Shown: piece by piece, positions 7,078 through 12,285 of the stretch
Layout of the letters: every line of letters begins with the position of its first letter
Position numbering within the stretch: position 1 is the first letter of the stretch
NCBI GenBank assembly: GCA_036502625.1
Contig: DASXYG010000086.1
Coordinates: forward strand, 1-12,285
Direction: 5' to 3'
Length of the DNA: 12,285 bases
Origin: DASXYG01 sp036502625
Lineage (GTDB): Bacteria; Actinomycetota; Actinomycetes; Streptosporangiales; Streptosporangiaceae
Translations under genes and position numbers: made by a program
The notes under the pieces: model-generated
The model's input: only the letters and a program-made list of their open reading frames with translations
Database searches by the model: none
Told to the model about the DNA's origin: nothing

Positions 7078-7158
7078 CCCCGGAGCAGAGTAATCCAAGA
7101 TCGCGTAAGGTCCGGCCAAAATGCGCATCTGGTGCGGGACGGAATGGGGGCGGAGGCG

Positions 7159-8340
7159 CTAGGCGTACAGCCAGTCGACGTGCCGGTAGTCGTCCACGGC
7201 GCGGGTGGTGAGCAGCTCGTTGCGCAGCAGCCGGCCGACCCCGTCGACGTGCCAGATCTCACCCCACGTACGCGCGGACGTCTGGACCCGGGCCGTACGG
7301 GGCGCGCGGGCGTCCTGGAAGGCGCGCAGGGTCGCGTCCCAGTCCGTACGGCCGTCCGGCGCGGCGTGCTTCCCGGCCTGGGCGGCGATCGTGTGCGCGT
7401 CCTCGATCGCCTGGCAGGCGCCCTGCGCGAGGTACTGGAGCATCGGGTGGGCGGCGTCGCCGGTGAGCACCATGCGGCCGCGGATCCAGTTCGGCGTGGG
7501 CGCCCTGTCGTACATCGGCCACCAGCGGTCCCGCCACAGCGCGCCGAGCGCGTCGCGTACGGGGCCCGCGCAGTGGGCGAACGCGGCGTCCAGCTCCTCC
7601 GGGCCGCCCCAGTCGGCCTCGCCGCGCAGGAACGCCGGGCTGCGGAACACCGCGACCTGGTTGAACACCTCGCCGCGGCGCAGCGAGTACTGCACCAGGT
7701 GGCAGCCTGGACCGATCCAGGCGACCACGTCGTCGTGCGCGACGTCGGTGGCGATGTCGGCGACCGGCACCGCGCCCCGGTACGCGACGTAGCCGGACGG
7801 CACCGGGTCGTCGGCGACCACGGAACCGCGCAGCGCCGAGCCGAGGCCGTCGGCGCCGAGCACGACCTCGCTGGTGTGCGCGGTGCCGTCGGCGCAGTGC
7901 GCACGGCCGTCCGGGTCGACGCGTTCCACCTTGCGGCCGTTCTCCAGCGCCACGCCCGCCGTACGGCAGGCGTCGAGGAGGATGCGGTGCAGGTCGCTGC
8001 GGTGCGCGACGACGTACGGCGCGCCGTAGCGTGCGCGGAAGCCGGCGCCGAGCTCCAGGGAGGTGAGCTCGCCGCCGGTCACCGCGTCGCGCAGCACCAG
8101 CCGCCTGGGCAGCACGCCGATGTCGACGATCGCGTCGAGCAGGCCCCACTCGGCGAGCACGCGTGTGGCGTTCGGCGCGAGCTGGAGACCGGCGCCGACC
8201 TCGCCGAACTCGGCCGACTGTTCGTACAGGCGTACCGCGTGCCCGGACGTCGCCAGCGCGTACGCGGCGCTCAGCCCGCCGATCCCGCCGCCGACGACCA
8301 GGACGTCGGCGCTCGTGGCGCCGTTCCCCGTCACAGCCAT
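7159..8340 (-). CDS. genH: 3-hydroxybenzoate 6-hydroxylase (FAD-dependent, gentisate-forming), 393 aa
   Basis: This enzyme hydroxylates 3-hydroxybenzoate at C6 using NADH, O2 and FAD to give gentisate. The class A flavoprotein hydroxylase motifs are present: VVGGGIGG (15-22), GADGLGS (162-168, the DG motif) and GDAAHP (294-299). Strings such as FGEVGAGLQ, HRSDLH, GGPEEL, HC, DRWWPMYDR and LQYLAQGA match the Rhodococcus jostii 3HB6H sequence as I remember it. The reported catalytic residues His213, Tyr217 and Gln301 there correspond to His214, Tyr218 and Gln302 here. This favours 3-hydroxybenzoate over salicylate as substrate. The ATG at 8340 overlaps the end of genM by 10 nt and has only a weak site (GGGA), so translation is likely coupled. 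It is last in the genD-F-M-H order; symbols follow the Corynebacterium glutamicum naming. Confidence 0.92.
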   Translation of the reverse strand: MAVTGNGATSADVLVVGGGIGGLSAAYALATSGHAVRLYEQSAEFGEVGAGLQLAPNATRVLAEWGLLDAIVDIGVLPRRLVLRDAVTGGELTSLELGAGFRARYGAPYVVAHRSDLHRILLDACRTAGVALENGRKVERVDPDGRAHCADGTAHTSEVVLGADGLGSALRGSVVADDPVPSGYVAYRGAVPVADIATDVAHDDVVAWIGPGCHLVQYSLRRGEVFNQVAVFRSPAFLRGEADWGGPEELDAAFAHCAGPVRDALGALWRDRWWPMYDRAPTPNWIRGRMVLTGDAAHPMLQYLAQGACQAIEDAHTIAAQAGKHAAPDGRTDWDATLRAFQDARAPRTARVQTSARTWGEIWHVDGVGRLLRNELLTTRAVDDYRHVDWLYA

Positions 8341-9026
8341 TTCCCGAGGTCCGGCAGGGCGCCATCGGACACGGTCACGTCGTCGGCGCCGCGGCCGGTC
8401 AGCCAGCGGGCCAGGCCGGTGGTCCGGCCGATCACCCGCGCGGGGTCGGGGCCGTCGACGATCCACAGGCGGTCGCGGTCGGCGGCGGCCAGGACCATGG
8501 GGGGCTCCGTGCGCCGGTCGGTGATCTCGGACACCAGGCGGTCGGCCGCAGGCGCGGGGATGTCCGCGAAGCCGACGCCCGCGGCCAGGTCCACGGCGTG
8601 GATCCAGGCCTCCCGTGTGCGCATCCACGGCACCTCGGACGCGGGCACCGTACGGCCCTGCGCGGTGACCACCTCGGCCGACCACGCCTCGTCGGGGAGC
8701 GCGGCGAGGTCCGCGCGCAGCGCCGCGTCGGCGTCACGGGACAGCGCGCGCAGCTCTCGCGGCGGCAGCGCGGCGCCCTGCTCGATCTCCGCGTTACGGG
8801 CGTCGGCGGAGGCGTACATCGGGGTCCGCTCGCCCGTACGCGCCCAGTGCGCCAGCCGCCGCAGCGCCTCCGCGTTGTACGCGACGTGCGCGACGAGGTG
8901 CCCGAGCGTCCACCCGGGCAGCGTGCACGGCCGGGCGAACGCGTCGTCGCCGAGCGTGCCGAGCGCCCGGTGGAAGGCGTCACCGCCGTCGGCGGCCCAG
9001 GTCAGGGCGTCGGCCGGGGCGGTCAT
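8331..9026 (-). CDS. genM: Mycothiol-dependent maleylpyruvate isomerase, 231 aa
   Basis: The enzyme isomerises maleylpyruvate to fumarylpyruvate with mycothiol as cofactor. It belongs to the DinB-like MDMPI family: an N-terminal four-helix metal-binding domain followed by a smaller C-terminal domain. The opening residues TLPGWTLGHLVAHVAYNAEA (35-54) are typical. His47, Glu139 and His143 match the zinc ligands reported for the C. glutamicum enzyme (His52, Glu144, His148) with the same spacing of 92 and 4 residues. The ATG at 9026 overlaps the genF stop as ATGA and is preceded by GGAGG at 7 nt. Its position between the fumarylpyruvate hydrolase and the hydroxylase makes the isomerase role firm. 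Length is normal for the family. Confidence 0.92.
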   Translation of the reverse strand: MTAPADALTWAADGGDAFHRALGTLGDDAFARPCTLPGWTLGHLVAHVAYNAEALRRLAHWARTGERTPMYASADARNAEIEQGAALPPRELRALSRDADAALRADLAALPDEAWSAEVVTAQGRTVPASEVPWMRTREAWIHAVDLAAGVGFADIPAPAADRLVSEITDRRTEPPMVLAAADRDRLWIVDGPDPARVIGRTTGLARWLTGRGADDVTVSDGALPDLGKWL

Positions 9027-9850
9027 GCCGATGCCTCCGGGCGGGCGGTGTTCACCAGCTCGCCGAGGCCGGCGATGCGGGTGACGACCTTCGAGCCGTC
9101 GGTGAGGTAGCGCGGCGGCTTGCGGGCGTGGCCGACGCCGCCGGGGGTGCCGGTCGCGATGACGTCGCCGGGGCGCAGCGTGAGGATGCCGGAGATGTAC
9201 GACACCAGGGTCACCGGGTCGAACACCAGGTCGGCGGTGTCCGCGCGCTGCATGACCTCGCCGTCGACCTCGCAGGTCATCTCCATGCTCGCCGGGGTCT
9301 CGTCGGGGGTGACGAGGACCGGTCCGAGGGGCGTGGTGCCCTCGAACGTCTTGCCCTGGAGCCACTGCTTGGTGCGGTTCTGGAAGTCGCGCGCGGTGAC
9401 GTCGTTGAGCACGGAGTAGCCGGCGATGGCGGCGCGCGCGGTTCCGGCGTCGGCGTGGCGGACCGGCGCGCCGATGACAACGGCGAGCTCGGCCTCCCAG
9501 TCGACGGCGGTCGACCCGGCCGGGAGGGTGATGTCGTCGTACGGGCCGATCAGCGCCTCGGTGTACTTCGCGAACAGGGTGGGGTACTCGGGCAGCTCGC
9601 GGCCCATCTCCAGGATGTGGTTCCGGTAGTTCAGGCCGACGCAGATGATCTTGCCGGGGGCCGGGACCAGCGGCGCGTAGTCGAGGCCGCTGATGGGGTG
9701 GGCGGTGCCGGACGCGGAGGCCGCGCGGTCGCGCCACGCCGGGTCGGCGAGCAGCGCGCCGAGGTCGGCCGCGCCCACCTCCACGGCCTGGTCGGCGTCG
9801 ACGCGGACGGCGGCCGTACGGTCACCCGTACGAATGGTGGCCAGCTTCAA
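9023..9850 (-). CDS. genF: Fumarylpyruvate hydrolase (FAH superfamily), 275 aa, TTG start
   Basis: This enzyme splits fumarylpyruvate into fumarate and pyruvate, the last step of the gentisate route. The FAH-fold core runs from about residue 66: GKIICVGLNYRNH, then FAKY, then DWEAEL with metal ligands Glu119 and Glu121, and VLNDVTARDFQ with Asp150. Further family strings are KTFEGTTPLGP (167-177), TLRPGDVIATGTPGGVG (224-240) and a closing ISGI/GLGEL region. The start is a TTG at 9850 preceded by GAAGGAG at 8 nt, located inside the end of genD; no ATG nearby is better placed. It sits 3 nt after genD and overlaps genM by 4 nt. The FAH family also hydrolyses acylpyruvates in other routes, but the operon fixes the substrate with good likelihood. 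Confidence 0.9.
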   Translation of the reverse strand: MKLATIRTGDRTAAVRVDADQAVEVGAADLGALLADPAWRDRAASASGTAHPISGLDYAPLVPAPGKIICVGLNYRNHILEMGRELPEYPTLFAKYTEALIGPYDDITLPAGSTAVDWEAELAVVIGAPVRHADAGTARAAIAGYSVLNDVTARDFQNRTKQWLQGKTFEGTTPLGPVLVTPDETPASMEMTCEVDGEVMQRADTADLVFDPVTLVSYISGILTLRPGDVIATGTPGGVGHARKPPRYLTDGSKVVTRIAGLGELVNTARPEASA

Positions 9851-9853
9851 CGC

Positions 9854-10951
9854 TCAGGCTCCTTCAATGCTGGTGCGCGCCTGGTGGAGGCGCTCGAAGA
9901 TGGGGGTGTCGGCGAAGCGGAAGAGGTCGAGCGCGCCGTCGGAGTGCCAGGCGAACGGGTTCCAGGACGGCACGACGACCAGGTCGCCGCGGGTCAGGTG
10001 GCGTTCCTCGCCGGCGAGGGTGATCGTGCCCGTGCCGTCGAAGACCTGCCAGACCGACGAGCCGACCTCGCGGCGGGTGGCCGTCGACGTGGACGGGCGC
10101 AGGCGGTGGAACTCGGCGCGGATCGTGGGCATGACGTCGCCGCCGGTCGTGGGGTTGGTGAACCGTACGGCGGCGTGGCCGGGCTCGACGGTCGCGGGGT
10201 GGCCTTCGGCTTCGAGGGTGAGCTGGTCGGCGAGCGCGCGGTCGGTGTGCTCCCAGCGGTAGGCGGCGATGGGGGAGCTGGGGGTGTCGGCGAGGCCGGA
10301 CAGCGGGCGGAGGCCGGGGTGGGCCCAGAGCCGCTCGGACCGGGAGACGTCCGGGGTCGCGCGAGAGGACACCTCGTCCGGGCCGAACTCGAAGAACGCG
10401 GTGTCGGTGTAGTGGACGAACGGGATGTCCAGGCCGTCGAGCCAGGCCATCGGACGGTCGGTGGTGTTGTGGTGGCCGTGGAAGTGCCAGCCCGGGGTGA
10501 GGAGGAAGTCGCCGCGGCGCATGGCAACCGGGTCGCCGTTGACGACCGTCCACACGCCCTCGCCCTCGACGACGAACCGGAAGGCGTTCTGGGTGTGGCG
10601 GTGCTCGGGGGCCACCTCCTTCGGGCCGAGGTACTGGATCGCCGCCCAGAGGGTGGGGGTGGCGTACGGCTGGCCGCCGAGGCCGGGGTTCGCCAGCGAG
10701 ATCGCGCGCCGCTCGCCGCCGCGGCCCACGGGTACGAGCTCGCCCGACCGCTCGGCGATGGGCAGGAGGTCGGCCCACTTCCAGACGTACGGCAGGGCCT
10801 TGGGGTTCGGCACGTCCGGCATGAGGTCGGCGCGCTGCGTCCAGAGGGGCAGGAGGTGCGCGGCCTCGAAGTCGCGGTAGAGGGCGCGCAGCTCAGGTGT
10901 GTCGTCCGGCTGGCCCTCGGCCTCGGGGGGCGCCGCGTCAAAGGTCGTCAT
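9854..10951 (-). CDS. genD: Gentisate 1,2-dioxygenase (bicupin), 365 aa
   Basis: The enzyme uses Fe(II) and O2 to open the ring of gentisate, giving maleylpyruvate. It has two cupin domains. The first holds the iron site: PEHRHTQNAFRFVVEGEG at 115-132 gives His117 and His119, and GWHFHGHHN at 154-162 gives the third His, probably His158. The second cupin (about 270-350) includes SSVWQVFDGTG and GDLVVVPSWNPFAWH but lacks a full HxH pair, as expected for this family. N-terminal text such as LWTQR and YVWKWADL is typical of gentisate dioxygenases. The ATG at 10951 follows GGGAGGA at 4 nt; longer in-frame starts up to 11089 lack such a site. It is the first gene of the four-gene operon. Confidence 0.93.
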   Translation of the reverse strand: MTTFDAAPPEAEGQPDDTPELRALYRDFEAAHLLPLWTQRADLMPDVPNPKALPYVWKWADLLPIAERSGELVPVGRGGERRAISLANPGLGGQPYATPTLWAAIQYLGPKEVAPEHRHTQNAFRFVVEGEGVWTVVNGDPVAMRRGDFLLTPGWHFHGHHNTTDRPMAWLDGLDIPFVHYTDTAFFEFGPDEVSSRATPDVSRSERLWAHPGLRPLSGLADTPSSPIAAYRWEHTDRALADQLTLEAEGHPATVEPGHAAVRFTNPTTGGDVMPTIRAEFHRLRPSTSTATRREVGSSVWQVFDGTGTITLAGEERHLTRGDLVVVPSWNPFAWHSDGALDLFRFADTPIFERLHQARTSIEGA

Positions 10952-11013
10952 CTCGTCCTCCCAGTCGCTACGGGGGCCGTCACCCAAGCCCACCATCCCC
11001 GCCATGCTCAGCC

Positions 11014-11056
11014 AAGCTAAACCGCCCGTTCCACCCAAGAGAACAAGATTCTTCTC
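11014..11056 (-). promoter_or_regulatory. Candidate promoter and operator of the gentisate operon
   Basis: This is the AT-richest part upstream of genD. On the minus strand TAGCTT (11014-11019) fits the TAGNNT form of actinobacterial -10 boxes, with TTGTTC (11041-11046) or TTCTCT upstream at longer than optimal spacing. AAGATTCTT at 11045-11053 is a perfect 9-bp palindrome, and GAGAA-N8-TTCTC (11039-11056) overlaps it. A weak -35 with an overlapping palindrome would suit an activator or repressor site. The ATTCC/GGAAT motif I recall for the GenR regulator of C. glutamicum is not seen. The leader would be about 55-60 nt. Confidence 0.35.
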
Positions 11057-11080
11057 ACCAGAACACCTGCGGTCTGCCCC

Positions 11081-11344
11081 CTGCGTCACGTGCCTCCGCC
11101 GCGGGCCTCGCAGCGCCTCGCTTCGCCACCCGCCCCGGGCTCCGCGTCTCGCCCCGCGGTCCGCGCTCCTGCGTCACGTATCTCCCCCGCGGGCCTCGTA
11201 GCCCCTCGCTCCGCCGCGTCTCGCGTCTCGCGCTCTGGGCTCCGTGCCCCGCTCCGTGCCCGGGCTCCGCGCCGCGCCCCGCCCCGGGCTCCGCGCTCCT
11301 GCGTCACGTGCCTCCCCCGCGGGCCTCGTAGCCCTCGTTCCGCG
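11081..11344 (+). repeat. Three copies of a roughly 47-bp GC-rich repeat upstream of the gentisate operon
   Basis: Copies start at 11081, 11169 and 11299 and each reads CTGCGTCACGT(G/A), then a CTCC(G/C)CCGCGGGCCTCG block, then AGC(C/G)C...CTCG(C/T)T(T/C)CGC. Spacing is 88 and 130 bp, with related C-rich filler (CCGGGCTCCG, CGTCTCG) between them. Copies 1 and 3 contain the palindrome CACGTG, copy 2 CACGTA; all contain CCGCGG. The zone is strongly C-rich on the plus strand and shows no codon bias or ribosome site on either strand. The first copy lies about 25 bp beyond the genD operator-like palindrome. Confidence 0.7.
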
Positions 11345-11463
11345 TCTCGCTCCGTGCCCGGCGTTCCCGCCCCGCCCCGGGCTCCGTGCTCCGCCCCGCG
11401 CCCGTTCCCTTGCCTCCGTACTCGTGGCCATGCGGGATGTGGGAGGGGCACCCCCGTGCGGGT

Positions 11464-12285
11464 CTTCACCTCGGCCTGGGACTGAGGCTCTCTGCGGGAG
11501 GCGCGGCCCTGCGAGAGGTCTCACGCTCAGCCCGGGGCTCTGGGGCTACCCGCAGGGGGCGCCCCCGTGGGCGGTTTCACCCTGAGCCCGGCACTGGGGC
11601 CTCGTTGGGGGCGCTTGCTCCTGTGTGCGGGGGCTTCATCCCGAGCGTGGGGCTGCGGTTTGGGGAGAGGACACGCTCTTGCGTTCCGGGGGGACGCGAG
11701 TTGGTCCGCGCCCAGCGCTCTCCGCTCCCGCTTCCGTCTGCCTCCGGTGCCCGTGGCCTCGCAGGACACGATGGCGGGGCTGAGGGGCGCGCCTCTCCCC
11801 GTGCGGGGTCTCCCCCTGGGACTGGGGCTCTCTGCGGGAGGCGCGGCCCCCTGCGAGGGGTCTCACCCCTGAGCCCGGGACTGGGGGTTCGTTGCTGGGC
11901 ACCCGATCCCGTGAGGGGGCTTCACCCTGAGCGTGGGGCTGTGGTTCGCGGCGGGGGACACGCTCTTGCACTCCGGGGTGGCGCGAGCTGGTTCGGGCTC
12001 TCGGGGATCTGGCTTGGAGTAGGACGAGGGCGCCGTGTTTCGGTCGCATGCTTCGGGCCGGTGCGGCGGGTGGTGGCGCAGGTCGCGGTGGCTGAGGGTT
12101 GGCGTGTGGCTTGGGGCGGGGGCTCACCCCGAGCTCGGGGTTGGCTCTCCCGCAGGGGCCTCGGGGCGGCCTCACCCTGAGCTCGGGGCTGGGGGTTCGT
12201 TGATGGGTGCGCGCTTGCGTGTGAGCTCGGGACTTGGGTCTTGCTGCTGGGTGTCTGCTCTTGTGCGCGGGGCTTCACTCTGAGC
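11464..12285 (+). repeat. Degenerate array of roughly 55-bp units, continuing to the window edge
   Basis: Units begin with a (C/T)(T/C)TCACCCTGAGC-like start followed by CGGG(A/G)CTGGGG and TTCGTTG-like sequence. Starts are seen near 11464, 11519, 11575, 11634, 11809, 11861, 11920, 12122, 12170 and 12273, with spacings of 48-59 bp inside clusters. A higher-order duplication is visible: 11464-11709 resembles 11809-11996, sharing CTCTCTGCGGGAGGCGCGGC and ACACGCTCTTGC blocks. The plus strand is G-rich. Open frames through it are proline/arginine-rich, and homologous units fall in different frames, so I see no gene. The intervening parts (about 11710-11790 and 11997-12120) are also GC-rich and unassigned. 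Confidence 0.65.

Noticed and set aside
5761..7128. Minus-strand frame of about 455 codons overlapping the secreted protein
   Set aside because: It is a different frame of the secreted-protein gene, is rich in Arg/Pro, and runs into the repeat zone, where the repeat core is simply translated. The other frame has a signal peptide and conserved motifs.
7132..9084. Long plus-strand open frame antisense to the hydroxylase and isomerase
   Set aside because: It is fully covered by two strongly supported minus-strand genes with catalytic motifs; it has no domain of its own.
9128..11020. Long plus-strand open frame antisense to genF and genD
   Set aside because: Composition and position match a GC3 shadow; the minus-strand genes are unambiguous.
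11386..12180. Plus-strand open frame of 264 codons in the right-hand repeat zone
   Set aside because: It has no ribosome site, codon bias or domain, and it passes through repeats whose period is not a multiple of three.
11636..12278. Pro/Arg-rich minus-strand frames with recurring PQPRAQGEAP-like strings
   Set aside because: The recurring peptide is a by-product of the 55-bp DNA repeat. Homologous units fall in different frames and break off at different stops.
11464..12285. Possible CRISPR array
   Set aside because: Units are degenerate along their full length, with no conserved repeat alternating with unique spacers, and no cas genes are present.

Overview
The window looks like chromosomal DNA from a high-GC actinobacterium (Actinomycetota; a Streptomyces/Actinomadura/Nonomuraea-type organism, genus not resolvable here). 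Pointers are the very high GC with strong GC3 codon use, a mycothiol-type maleylpyruvate isomerase (mycothiol is an actinobacterial thiol), GTG/TTG-tolerant starts with GGAGG-like ribosome sites, and a secreted coiled-coil protein of a type common in these bacteria. Nine protein genes are supported, eight on the minus strand and one on the plus strand. The many long frames antisense to them are shadows.

Region by region: 42-1544 is an acyl-CoA dehydrogenase-family gene with an Asp where most relatives have the catalytic Glu, preceded by a 250-bp AT-richer promoter-bearing gap. Positions 1795-3525 (minus) and 3590-4288 (plus) are a divergent pair, an IlvD/Edd-type sugar-acid dehydratase and an RraA/HMG-aldolase-like protein, sharing a 64-bp spacer with two inverted repeats. 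They suggest a short non-phosphorylative sugar-acid route (dehydration to a 2-keto-3-deoxy acid, then aldol cleavage). Positions 4329-5099 are an orphan FetB/UPF0014 membrane permease. Positions 5100-5924 carry no gene and hold about 137-bp tandem repeats with a small GC hairpin core, plus an inverted copy of that core. Positions 5925-7022 encode a secreted coiled-coil protein with a C-terminal domain carrying LAS/M15-like metal-ligand motifs.

Positions 7159-10951 are a tight minus-strand operon, in transcription order: gentisate 1,2-dioxygenase, fumarylpyruvate hydrolase, mycothiol-dependent maleylpyruvate isomerase and 3-hydroxybenzoate 6-hydroxylase (genD-genF-genM-genH type). Together they take 3-hydroxybenzoate through gentisate, maleylpyruvate and fumarylpyruvate to fumarate and pyruvate. 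Junctions are 3 nt apart, a 4-nt ATGA overlap and a 10-nt overlap, so translation is probably coupled. No regulator or aromatic-acid transporter is visible in the window.

Positions 11081-12285 hold no convincing gene. The first part is C-rich on the plus strand with three copies of a roughly 47-bp repeat. From about 11430 the strand bias flips to G-rich, with a degenerate array of about 55-bp units running to the window edge. The two non-coding repeat zones (5.1-5.9 kb and 11.1-12.3 kb) are the least explained parts of the window. The metabolic genes are mostly recognisable families; the dehydratase/RraA pair and the secreted putative peptidase are the less characterised ones.
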